From NCBI GenBank assembly GCA_030522415.1, contig CM060108.1:41066756-41130755 (forward strand): a stretch of 64,000 bases of DNA, written 5' to 3'. Each line of letters starts with the position of its first letter. The stretch's first letter is position 1. The stretch comes from Channallabes apus (lineage: Eukaryota > Chordata > Actinopteri > Siluriformes > Clariidae). Under the pieces are notes generated by a model, which saw nothing but the letters and a program-made list of their open reading frames with translations, was not told the DNA's origin and searched no databases. Shown in pieces: positions 1-21,539 of the stretch. The translations under genes and the position numbers were made by a program.

Positions 1-870
1 ATAGGAGTGAACCCAATAGCAGACTGTTCCTTAAGAGATGTTCTTAGAGTGCAGGGACGCTAGATGTGTTAGTGCAGTATGAGTGGAGAAGCGAGGTGGT
101 GTGTGTGTGTGTGCGTGCTTAGTGACTGAGCCTGGGGAAGCCCTAGTGACGAGAGAGGAGGCGGGGCTATGACGCGGGGAATCTCCGCGATCCCGTAAGT
201 AGAGCGCCGAAGTAGTCGTGGGTTTTTGCGAGTGTTTTTGGCTCTTACAACGCTGAGCATGCAGTGGACACAAGGCGAAGGGCAGCGGTTTGATTCCCTT
301 GATGAAGACGGAGGCTGGCGCGCAGCGTGAGCGCTCTCCTGAGATCCGCGAACACGGAAGTGCTCGTATCGCCGGCTGAAAAGCTGGATTGCGGAGGAAG
401 AGAGAAGGACGAGAAGAGTCGTTTTTACCAGGCGAGGTTCGGTGTCCAGAGTTCCAGCAGCGGGGCGATCCAAATCGTAAGTCCGTTATCCAAAAGTCCA
501 AAAGCTTGCGAGGTCATACACGTAGGCACAAACACTGAAGGATATTCCAAAGGGCTAGGCACGAAACAGAATCCAGAAAACGGGCGAGGTCGAACACAGA
601 ATTGGAGCACTAGGGAAGCTTGTTTGGGAAACGGGACAAAGGGCACGCAAGTAAGATACATCGGCGATGAGTGGAGCTCTTGCCGTCCTTTTAAAGCCGA
701 GAGTAGAATGCCGGATTAGAGGCAGGTGTGCTCTGGTAATCAGCTCAGGGAGTGTGGAAAACCTTGGATGGAGTTAAGACCTGGATGTGCTGGGTTGGCT
801 GTGCAGGTTCATGACATTAAAAGGACGTGCAGATCCAAAGTTGGCCAAGCCAGGCGCACGTCACACACGC
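1..870. other. GC-rich unclassified repeat-like sequence
   Basis: This stretch is richer in GC and CpG than most of the window. It holds several overlapping open frames on both strands, none of which resembles a known protein or has splice context, so I do not call a gene. The texture (exhausted coding potential, a short TG run near 100-115, a GA-rich run at 895-925) resembles the noncoding part of an LTR element or a degraded transposon. It ends against the truncated recombinase gene of the DIRS element that starts near 1013. I could not identify paired terminal repeats, because the left part lies outside the window. Confidence 0.3.
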
Positions 871-1012
871 TCAATCAGGGCGGGGCCACCTGTGAGAGGG
901 AAAGCGAGAGAGAGAAAAGAGGGAGATAAGAGCGCGCGCATGCGCCGCCACCAACAGCCACGCATGCGCACATACGTGCACTACATACACCTGCACGTAA
1001 CAATAGCATATA

Positions 1013-1478
1013 AAAAGCTGCTCTGACTTATGCCACTGGCTGGTGCGGTGGACGAAGATCTGAAGAGCACGTACTGCACGAAGATTCTTCTGCTCCGAAT
1101 CTATAAAAGGCGGAGGACAGAAGGCTTCAAGAACAACAGGGTGCATGTTTGAGAATGGAACTTTCTGAAGATAGTTCGGGTGAGGATGCAAAATGGCCTT
1201 GGCTAGCCCAGGGGCAAAGTATAGGCAGGATGGGTAGACTGACAAGGCATGCAGATCTCCAATCCTCTCCAGAGAGGTAACGGCCATCAGAAAAACCATC
1301 TTAAGGGTCAGAAACCTGACAGGCGCTGACTCTAGTGGTTCGAAAGGGGTGTCAATTAGACCTTCGAGCATGATAGATAAATCCCACGAAGGGACCATGG
1401 CTCTAGTGGGTGGCCTCAATCCTTTAGCTCCACGAATGAAACGGGAAGCAAAAGGGTGTTTTCCCACAGTAACCCCAT
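1013..1478 (-). pseudogene. DIRS tyrosine recombinase, C-terminal part (truncated)
   Basis: The minus-strand translation contains KHPFASRFIRGAKGLRPP followed by LTLKMVFLMAVTSLERIGDL, the segment of DIRS/Ngaro-type tyrosine recombinases that carries the first catalytic arginine (in LERIGDL). It continues through VLEAFCPPPF and EQLFICY, then loses similarity at about 1013, so the HxxR and tyrosine motifs of the active site are absent. The N-terminal half lies 2 kb away at 3526-3857, separated by an L2 insertion. The element copy therefore cannot make an active recombinase. Confidence 0.8.
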
Positions 1479-3525
1479 CAATCAGTTCAATACAATTTTA
1501 TTTGTATAGCGCTTTTAACAATTGACATTGTCTCAAAACAGCTTTACACAATCAAAAGAATTATTTAAGTTTGTATGGAATGTGAATGTGTATGAATCAA
1601 AATGGTCACATAGTCTCTGGTGAGCAAGCCGCAAACCAGTGGCAAGGAAAAACTCCCTGAGATGGTAATAGGAAGAAACCTTGAGAGGAACCAGACTCAA
1701 CAGGGAATCCATCCTCATCTGGGTTAAACAGGAAAATATCTGCATTTATACAGTGTGTTAGGTGGCAGGCAGTTCAGCTATAATAGTTGATGTTAATTGA
1801 TGTTAAAATGGAGTCCAGGTAGTTATTTGAGACTCAGGTAGACTTGTAGAAAGTTCCAGTCCTGAACTATCGAATTGTCAAGTCCTCAGAGAAACAGTTG
1901 CCAACAACAGTCGAGGCCAGAACCGTCTTCTAGGTAGAGAGAATCATTCCCAGTCACCAGACGCATCCCAAAGAGTCACACAGGGCATCCATGTGACGAG
2001 ATCTCCAACCAGAAGTGGGGCACCAGGATGGGTCAGACAGGTCCGGAGGGCAGAGGGAATCTGGACCACTGGCAGCTCAGGAATGACATGTGTAGCTCGA
2101 CAGAGAGAGAGAGAAAGAGTGAAAGGGGGAGACAGGGGTAGAGAGGAAAGAGAAAGAGGGGGAGAAAGAGAAGAAGAGGAGAGATGGCAGTTAGGTATGG
2201 TCACAGTCACATAATGTGAATGTATATTTACTGTAGAGTGCAAGCAGAGACTCCGGCAGGACTAACTATGACAGCACAACTAAAAGGGAGAGCCAGAAGG
2301 AAACACAAACATGAGGGGTCCCTGAGATATAAAGCAAACAATCACCTCACCGTCAACAAACCTGAGTGATCAAATGAGAGTGAGGAAGACAGCATCTCAA
2401 CATATCAGTTCACCATAATACTCTACGTCCATGAGTCCCCCCAGATCTGCTCCTTTACCTAAGGCAAATTTATTCATAAAAATGCTTGGCTAAATAAATA
2501 GATTTTTAGCCTAGACTTAAACAATGAGACTGTGTCTGAGTCCCGAACACTATTTGGAAGAGTATTCCATAATTTTGGGGCTTTGTAAGAAAAAGCTCTG
2601 CCCCCAGCTGTATTTTTTCATAATACGCGGTACTGACAAGCAGCCTGCATCCTTTGATTGAAGTAGGCGTGGCGGATCGTAAGACACTAGCAGTTTGCTC
2701 AGATACTGCGGCGCGAGACCATTTAATGCTTTACATAGCAAGAGTAGTATTTTAAAATCAATGCGAAATTTCACAGGGAGCCAATGCAGTGAAGATAAGA
2801 TAGGGGTGATGTTCTCGTATCTTCTGGTTCTAGTGAGGACTCTCGCTGCTGCATTCTGGACTAGCTGAACAACCAGACAGTAAGGCATTACAATAGTCCA
2901 ACCTAGAGGTGATAAAAGCATGAACTAGTTTTTCTGCATCGTTTAGCGACAATATATTTCTTACCTTGGCAATATTTCTGAGGTGAAAGAATGCTATCCT
3001 GGTAATATTATCTACATGAGCTTCAAATGAAAGACTGGAATCTATAATCACGCCGAGGTCTTTTACTGTTGCACTTGATGGAACAGAAAGGCCATCTAAA
3101 GTTACGTTGTGATCTAAAATTTTACTCCTAGCTGTATGCTGTCCTATGACTAGAACTTCTGTCTTATCCAGATTAAGCAGAAGGAAGTTAATTAGCATCC
3201 AATTTCTTATTTCCTGCACACATTGCTATACTTTAGTAAGCTGGTTTTTCTCATCAGGTTTTGCTGAGACATATAACTGTGTGTCGTCAGCATAACAATG
3301 AAAACTAATTCCATGCTTATGGATTATGTTGCCCAGATGAAGCATGTAAAGGGAAAAAAGCAGTGGGCCTAAAACTGAACCCTGCGGAACGCCAAACTCC
3401 CCGGTCAAATAGGATCTGAGCCAGGAGAGGGCTGTACCCTTAATTTCTACTACATTTTCTAATCTGTGAAGAAGAATAGCATTATCAATGGTGTCAAAAG
3501 CTGCACTGAGAACGTGACAGGCTGA
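1479..3525 (-). mobile_element. L2-group LINE fragment inserted in the DIRS recombinase gene
   Basis: Minus-strand translation gives reverse-transcriptase motifs in order: [33 protein letters not shown] and [11 protein letters not shown] (catalytic YADD) at about 3510-3226, then LLNLDKTEVLVIG and SRLDYCNALLSG at 3219-2850, and LVQNAAARVL with LHWLPVKFRIDFKIL at 2870-2720. This is the C-terminal half of an L2-clade ORF2. The endonuclease and early RT are missing, so the copy is 5'-truncated. Frameshifts separate the three pieces. The 3' untranslated part (about 2550-1479) ends with the sequence around ATTTTATTTGTATAGCGC, and a related 3' UTR occurs at 52700-52956. A GA-rich simple repeat occupies 2100-2185. 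Confidence 0.8.
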
Positions 3526-3857
3526 ACTAGCAGCTATGTACATCCTGAGAGTACTAGGGCACAAGCCCGAGGACAACTTTCCTGCAGAAACTCCAGCACT
3601 GAAACAATTCGGCAGTGGACTGGGTCTACCTGCTTCTTCATGCACCTACTTTGAAATACATTGTATTTGAGGGCATAAGCTCCTCTAGTGGAGGGAGCCC
3701 TAGCACTTAGAATAGTCTCAATTACGCTGGCTGGAAAACCAGCTTGACTTAGTTGGTCCCGTTCAGGGGCCAAACGTGAAGGTTCGAAAGCTCGGGCCGG
3801 GGAAAAAATATTGTCCCCTGCGCCTGAGACAGAAGGTGAGCCTTCGAGGAGAGACAC
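3526..3857 (-). pseudogene. DIRS tyrosine recombinase, N-terminal part
   Basis: The minus-strand reading contains AGFPASVIETILSARAPSTR and [16 protein letters not shown], the core-binding (N-terminal) part of DIRS recombinases, and then in a shifted frame [16 protein letters not shown]. Immediately after this the sequence becomes LINE reverse transcriptase, while the expected continuation (LIDGVTVGKHPF) is found on the other side of the LINE at about 1478. Two lesions are therefore visible: one frameshift near 3600 and the 2-kb insertion. Confidence 0.8.
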
Positions 3858-4310
3858 TGGATCCGAGAACTACACTCTGGCCGGCCAACAGGGCACTATC
3901 AATAAGAGGCGCAAACTCTGTTGACGGACCCTCGCTAAGACACCCGGGAGCAGAGCTATCAGGAAAAATGCATTAAAGCGTAACCTGGGCCATGCACGGG
4001 CCAAGACGTCCAGACCCAGGGGAGCTGGAAGAGTCAGAGAGTTGTAAAGGGAACATTTGCTGTTCTTGCGAGGCAAAGAGATCCACCTACATGAAATCTC
4101 TCCCAGATTGACTGACTACTTCGGGGTGGGGTTTCCATTCCCCGTGTGTCAGAGCTCGACTGGACAGTACAACTGCTCCCACATTCATATGCCCTGGAAT
4201 GTAAATCGCCCTGAGGGACAGGAACCTGGTGCGCTAGCTTATTTAGCGGCGCGAGCACAGTTTGTCCTTGCGATTAATATATGAGACTGCCGTAGTGTTG
4301 TCCACCCGCA

Positions 4311-4793
4311 CTAGGCCATGGTAGCCTCTAACTGCTGGAGGAAGTGCTTTAGGGCCAGAAATAGAGCCATCATTTCCAGGCAATTGATGTGCCGCGCGAG
4401 AAGATGGCCTCTCCAGCTCTCTTGGGCTGGACGGTCATCTAAGACCGCACCCCAGCCCGTGAGGGAAGCGTCTGTTGTTAGCATCTTGCAATGACAAGAA
4501 GAACTTAGAGTGGGACCCAGAGTCAGAAACCGGGGTCTGAACCACATAGGAAGGGTACAAAGCCCCTGGCGCGTAACTCTTATTGGGGATTGGCCCTCGA
4601 GTGAAATCCTCTGATTCTTAGCCACAACTGAAAATGCTCTCATGTGCAGAAGTCCCAAAGGTGTCACTGTGGATACAGCTGCTATGAGAGCTAAGATCTC
4701 TGAAAGTGATGAACAGTCACTTTCTAGTCTAGCTTGATTTCCTTGAGGGTGTTGAAAATGGATTTGACACGAGCGGGAGACAGCTGTGCCCAC
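4311..4793 (-). pseudogene. DIRS RNase H domain
   Basis: The translated frame includes MLTTDASLTGWGAVLDD and then LEMMALFLALKHFL. The TDAS.TGWGA motif with the downstream glutamate-containing helix is characteristic of the RNase H domain that follows the reverse transcriptase in DIRS elements. It overlaps the end of the RT piece in a different frame, which implies a frameshift around 4740-4790. No complete open reading frame joins it to either neighbour. Confidence 0.75.
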
Positions 4794-5414
4794 TTACGAT
4801 CGAATCCCATGTGACACCCAAATATATTGTCCTCTGAACAGGAAAGAGCACGCTTTTCGTGGCGTTGGATCTCAATCCTAAGAAACAAAGATGGGCTAGG
4901 ATGACATATTGATGTCGAAGCGCTAGCTACTGAGACTGGGTCAGCCAGTCGTCTATGTAATTCAAAATATGGAGTCATAAGAGCCAGAACTACATCCATG
5001 CATTTTGTGTATGTGCGGGTGAGGGAGCTAGACCAAATGGAAGGACCCGATACTGGTAAGCTTCGCCCCCGAAAGCAAACCTCAGGAACCTCCTGTGTTG
5101 AGGCAATATTTCTATATGAAAGTATGCGTCCTTCAGATCGAATGTCACAAATCAATCGCTTGGTATGATTTGAGAGCAATCATTTTGACAGTCAAAATTT
5201 TTAAGCTGTATTTATTTATTTTTAGATAGCGGTACAGTCCGCGAAAATCTAAAATTGGACGCAGCCCCCGTTCCTTTTGGGAACCAAGAAATACCGACTG
5301 TAGTAGCCTGACTCTCTGCCTGGTAGGGGAACATCTTCCATGGCCCCATTCCCCAGCAACTTCTGTCAGCAGATGCGCACTTTCCAGTTTCATGGATTGC
5401 AAAGCGCGGTGCAC
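4750..5414 (-). pseudogene. DIRS reverse transcriptase (frameshifted)
   Basis: The first open piece (5414-5145) shows VFLGSQKERGLRPILDFRG, matching the opening of DIRS reverse transcriptases. The second (5179-4724) includes RTYTKCMDVVLA. The catalytic YIDD motif is encoded at 4949-4960 but in another frame from its surroundings, showing at least one frameshift inside the palm domain. The order and spacing fit an RT domain of normal size, but it is not translatable as one protein. Confidence 0.8.
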
Positions 5415-5479
5415 CCCAATCTTTACGTGGGGGTGCCCGGCTCAAAAACACTCTCCTTGTGTTTCACGCCTCGCAAGAG

Positions 5480-5950
5480 TCAGACCTGGTCGAGACTGGG
5501 TGGCCGACAGTCCCGACTCTTGAGCACGGCGGGGAAGGAATTTCCCGAAGGCTTGTTCATATAACTTTGCCTCATGAACCTAGTGGCGACCGAGTTAACG
5601 ACATCGCCAAACAGGCCGGAAGGCGAGATAGGGGACTCAAGGAGGAATGCACGATCCTTATCCTTGATGCCTTTGAGATTCAGCCACAAGTGCCTCTTCG
5701 CGGAAACCATCGCAGTCATAAAACGGCCGATAGCACGAGCCGTCTGCTTTGTTGCACAAAGAGACATGTCTGTGGCCCGGCATAATTCCAATATGCCCTA
5801 TCTGAAGAGCCCCGCCAGTGCTCAAGTCTCTCAGCAGGTCAGCCTGGTAGGCCTGCAAAACCGCCATGGTGTGCAATGGAGCACCAACCTGACATGCTGC
5901 TTGAAAAGCTTTTCCCTCCAGGGAAGATGAAAGTCTACACAGCTTGAAAG
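5480..5950 (-). pseudogene. DIRS gag-like region
   Basis: Two overlapping minus-strand frames read MAVLQAYQADLLRDLS and then ELCRATDMSLCATKQTARAI, followed by HLWLNLKGIKDKDRAFLLES and SPSGLFGDVVNSV. This succession is typical of the gag-like ORF1 product upstream of RT in fish DIRS elements. The frame changes near 5790, so the protein is broken. Sequence from about 5950 to 6540 probably represents the remainder of ORF1 and leader, but I cannot read a continuous protein there. Confidence 0.65.
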
Positions 5951-6723
5951 GAAGTATTAGCTTTTCAGGAAGGATGATGTCCCAGGAGAGAGATATTGAA
6001 ACAAATAAATAAGTCGAAGGCAGGAAAACACGGGATTAATACAGAATTATACAGAGATTGCTAAGAAAGGGGAGAGAGCGTCGTTGAGGCTCCGGCCACC
6101 CGACAGAAACTGCCGTCTAATGTTTTCCAAGTGCTTGGAGGCTATTTCCATCTCCGCGGAAGCAAGAGAGGATGTCTATCCTTGCCCATTCACAAGAAGC
6201 GCCAGGGCACAGAGCGGACAGAATGATTTCCCAATCCAACGACGGCGGGAGAGATAGGAGTTTTAAATCCGTCTCTCACAGCGCTGCCGGATACACGCGT
6301 TTTAAGCCTCAGGAATGCGCCGTGGGCCGGAGCTTCTCAAGGAATGTGGGGCACGCACAAGCACTTCAATCGAAGCAGTAAAGCATAGAGATCGCCCTCT
6401 GATATGGATTTATCACACACGGAGGGACATCTTGTTTTAAACTCTGCCATATTGGTGAGTTAAACACTTTCTTATTTTGCTGGTTTAAACACAGACACGC
6501 TCAACACAGCTAGGCTTGTCAGTGAAGACAAAAGATCTGAGGAATGTTTCCGGTTCACTCCTATTTATAACCTGCAGGTGCGTTTCATCAGATGACGTCA
6601 CCCAACCAAGGTTATATAAGCCAAAAGTTGGCATGTTTGATACACACATCCTTCACAACCAGCAACACAAAAAGATGCTCCCATAGCATTTTCACGCAGC
6701 ATCGAGTGTAGCCTTTGAAAGGG

Positions 6724-6865
6724 AACACAGGCTTAATGATAAATACAGTCTCTAATACCTGTTACACAAAACCTACGCCCTGTGGCGAAACACAGGCTTA
6801 ATGACAAATACAGGTTCTAATACCTGTTATACAAAACCTAAGCCCTATGGCGAAACACAGGCTTA
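6724..6865. repeat. 65-bp tandem repeat, about two copies
   Basis: The segment AACACAGGCTTAATGA recurs at 6724, 6789 and 6854 (the last copy partial), giving a period of 65 bp. Each unit also contains TAATACCTGTTA and ACAAAACCTA. It abuts the DIRS terminus, so it may be element-associated or have arisen at the junction. Confidence 0.85.
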
Positions 6866-6944
6866 TGGACATCACACAAAGTACACACATACTAAGCATG
6901 CAGCTGAAACGGGACAAGACAAGATGAGGAATACCGAGGGGCCA

Positions 6945-7130
6945 AAAGACTCAGAGACTCGGGACACTGGGAGACTCGGGCCACAGAGAAACAGAGACTA
7001 GGAACACAGGGACACAGAGACTTGGGACACAGACACCCAGAGACTAGGAACACAGAGACTCGGGACCAGGGACACAGAGAGGCCAGGGACACAGAGAGAC
7101 CAGGGACACTGAGAGGCTACAGAGAGGCTC
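6945..7130 (+). repeat. Degenerate GGGACACAGAGAC minisatellite
   Basis: Short units built on GGACACAGAGAC and GAGACTCGGGACAC are repeated irregularly. The minus-strand open frame across it is a low-complexity artefact of the repeat. The following stretch to about 7500 shows no gene; it ends in sequence (CCTCTAGTGGAGATCCC) that looks repeat-derived. Confidence 0.8.
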
Positions 7131-7499
7131 ACTACTTAAATTCTAACACAAAACACAACATGACAACACCGAATCAGCTCCAGACACACTGAAACACAAC
7201 GAACATATAGCATTGACCACACTAGAGCCTTATCTGACTAAAGAATGAACAGAACTTAAATTCAAACATAGATAAAAATACAGAGTAAACAAAAACAAAA
7301 CGCCCAGATACGTCAGGTATTACAACCCAACAATGCTCGACCCAGTTTCCCAGACTAACCAGCTATTTATAGAAGATTTAATGGCCTGCCTCGGCTCAAG
7401 TGAGCTCCCGCATCACCTGACCGAGGTGCCTTCTGAGAAACTGAGTCTGCAAACAAAAATTACAAAGAAACAGTGACCTCTAGTGGAGATCCCTTACAG

Positions 7500-8564
7500 A
7501 TATAAGTATTATCAGAGTCAGTTTGTCCATATGCTGCAGGGATATTCTGTTTTGTTCACAAATAGCAAGTGTTGGTGCATGTGTTTATTCCTGCCTAACT
7601 TACTGGAAAAAGCCAAGTAAACTCAGAGTAATCAGCATATCCTAAGGACATCCATACTGACGATTTATGATTTTCACACTGATACAAGAAAATGAGGGAA
7701 TGTATGTGAGACTACAGACAAATATTACAGATAAATGATAAATTATCACTCAGGCTTATTAGGTCTGTGTTCAGGCACTATTTATACTATTAAATTAGTT
7801 ATTGTAAAGTTAAATAAGTGAAATGTTTAAGCTGAAGTCACTCAACAAGGAACAACTGTGACATGATCAGAGTATGACATGTATTACATGTCTTTTAGAG
7901 GGTTAATAGAATAACGTGTTAATTAGTTGTGTTAGAAGCTTAGTTAAATAATTCTGTTGTTGTGTTTGTTCAAATTTTATTTAACTGTTGTGTTTTAGAA
8001 CTAGTGATTTAACTGTTATTTATCAGGAATAGTGACTGTAGTTGTCTGTGGCTTTTTTTCGAGTTTGAAGTGGAGGCTGATGTGCAAACTCCCAGATAAC
8101 TCAACACTTATTACTGATTGGTCTTTAACAAGCTAAATTACTGATATAAATGATATGATTAAACTAATTAGAAAATTGCACAACACCATACCTATGATCA
8201 TCGTCAGATTAAGAGAACACACACCAAACATGATAAGTATAAGAAAATTGAAAATTGCTTGTTGAATATTAATGTCAGCATGTATTTGCATCTAATAAGC
8301 ACTGCAAATTGTACATATGGAAAACCGTTAGCTTTTGTGTGTCCTTGATTGTGCCATTCCTCGTGTGTTTGCCAGCATTCATGAAATATGGAAGGAACAG
8401 AGAAACAAATCTGATAACACTAAACATGCAGGAGAAATTAAGCAGCATTTTCAGTTATCATTTAAATCATCTCTAACATTAAAACTAAATATTTATACAA
8501 AGTATCCAACTAATACATTTTAAAAAGAAAATCCTGATATGTGTTATGTTTTTCCCTGCAGCAG
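7500..8564. other. AT-rich region upstream of gene A, no first exon identified
   Basis: Genes B and C each begin with a 64-nt exon starting ATG and ending CAGG before GTATGTA. I looked for an equivalent here and found none: candidate ATGs lead to immediate stops or lack a hydrophobic stretch and donor. The GAGGAAGTG box seen before B and C is also not visible. The first exon of gene A may lie left of the DIRS insertion, outside the window, or may have been lost. Confidence 0.4.
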
Positions 8565-20045
<11,481 letters not shown>

Positions 20046-20061
20046 GACCATTACTGTCTTT

Positions 20062-20064
<3 letters not shown>

Positions 20065-20102
<38 letters not shown>
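20065..20102. repeat. (TAA)n microsatellite in the 3' UTR of gene A
   Basis: About 12 uninterrupted AAT/TAA units 20 bp past the stop codon. Confidence 0.95.
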
Positions 20103-20103
<1 letters not shown>

Positions 20104-20815
20104 TGTAACAGCCATATCGTACTTGTTATGAATTTGTTGTTGTGTTTATTTTATTTAATTTGTTATTTCATTTATTCTACCTTGTTCTATACATTAGTAA
20201 AGCATTAAGCATTAAGTTTGTTACATAAGCCATAAGCTTTAAATTTCTAAGTTATGCATCCATTTTGACAATCGTAAGTTGGTCTGTGATGTCATTCTAC
20301 TATTACATGCATTTGTGTGACTGTCATATGATAGAGTTCAGTTTAGATTGGGAAGACTACGGAAACACAAGCTTTTGACCGTCAGCTAACGAGAGCTCCC
20401 GGTAAGCTAAGAATGTAAGATACAACCTGTAACCGTAAGCTCCCGTAAGTGGATATATACAGCAAGAGTGTTGTTATATACGTAAGCTAAGACTGTAATT
20501 TACAAGATATAGCAAATAGGTTGTTGTAAAAGTCAGAGATTTGCAAGATGCAGCAACTGTTGTCTGTAATCACAGTGGATTTACTCAAGACGACTGTATG
20601 AAGTGTTGATTCTTTGATGCTGAAAAAATAAATTACAAGAGACAAAGAGATCGGACTTCTGTTGTGTGAGTGAAACTTTAAACCAAAGCTACGCGTCAAA
20701 ACTGGTGAAATAATATGACCGCATCTACATAAAGTCAAAAGCTTTTCCGCTGTTTGAACGAAAACATGTGAACGCTGAAAGGGAAAGTAAAAGAGAATAG
20801 CCGTCGAACTTCACC

Positions 20816-21088
20816 ATGCCGACCAACGAATACAACGCTCCCAGCACTTGGCTGGGGAGCCTAACGGCGCTCTACGAGACGAACAGAAAGAACCTCAACA
20901 AGGCGCTGGATGCAAGAAAAGGCAAGCGAATTCGACTGAATGCAATGTCTACTGCATTAAAGACACCTATGAACTATGCACGTAAGTTAGACATCGTTGA
21001 AACTGAGTACAGAAGAGAGAACTTCATGAGAAGTACAGATGTCGCCTTTAAGACTGCGCGTGTTTTCCCGCGGGATGCCGCAATTTAG
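20816..21088 (+). CDS. Unrecognised 90-aa ORF, possible start of an LTR-element gag
   Basis: The ATG has a favourable context (TTCACCATGC) and the frame runs 90 codons, rich in Asn, Lys and Arg (ETNRKNLNKALDARKGKRIR). I do not recognise a domain. The 600 bp before it has AATAAA near 20626 and a TGGTGAAATAATATG stretch at 20702 that could be an LTR end plus primer-binding site, so the ORF may be the surviving beginning of a retroelement gag. A donor-like GTAAGT at 20981-20986 would alternatively make it an exon. Without homology either reading is weak. Confidence 0.25.
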   Translation: MPTNEYNAPSTWLGSLTALYETNRKNLNKALDARKGKRIRLNAMSTALKTPMNYARKLDIVETEYRRENFMRSTDVAFKTARVFPRDAAI

Positions 21089-21539
21089 TGCGCGGCGTGC
21101 CGCGACTTGCCGGAGGCAACATTCGGGAATTTAAAATAAATGTGTTGTGCTTCACTGAATATCCGCCAGATGGCGCATGGAAGGACTTTATCTAAAAGCC
21201 GGACCAAGTACAACAATGAATGTAACGACGCGGATGAACAGTGCTGAAGCGAACATCAATTTTATTTTGTTTTATAATAGATCTTTCATGATGAATGAGT
21301 GTATATGTGCTTCATATTATCAAACACAGGCAAAGGAGACAGAAATTATTGAGGGATCCACTGAAAAAAGTAAACCTAGCTATCGTTCGTTTAATGTGTT
21401 TTTTTTTCTCATTCCATTAGTAAAAAAAAATATTTGCTCTTTTTTTTAAAAAATATTTTTTTACTTTAGTTGAATGCTATTTACAGCAGGGAACCAAAGT
21501 GAAATATTTCATTTTGATCAAGGTACTCTTATTAGGTTG

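Larger units (their letters stand above)
1013..6740 (-). mobile_element. DIRS-type retroelement, decayed, split by an L2 LINE
   Basis: Read on the minus strand, the order is gag-like region (about 5950 to 5480), reverse transcriptase (5414 to about 4750), RNase H (about 4760 to 4311), then a tyrosine recombinase (3857 to 3526, resuming 1478 to 1013). This is the gene set of DIRS elements, which integrate with a tyrosine recombinase instead of a DDE integrase. Each domain is recognisable but broken by frameshifts and stops. The high-coordinate end (about 6540-6740) has the sequence around CCATAGC and TTTTCACGCAGCATCGAG that recurs near 54470 and 54735 in a second DIRS remnant, marking it as element terminus. 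The recombinase is cut off at about 1013, so the low-coordinate terminus is missing. Confidence 0.85.

Noticed and set aside
31..719. Several ORFs of 78-156 codons in the first 720 bp
   Set aside because: They overlap on both strands, have no recognisable motifs, and reflect the low stop frequency of GC-rich sequence.
1479..1500. Target-site duplication for the L2 in the DIRS gene
   Set aside because: I compared the sequence at 1470-1490 with 3510-3530 and found no convincing direct repeat; a small target deletion is equally possible.
6892..7092. Cysteine/serine/leucine-rich minus-strand ORF
   Set aside because: Low-complexity translation of the GGACACAGAGAC minisatellite.
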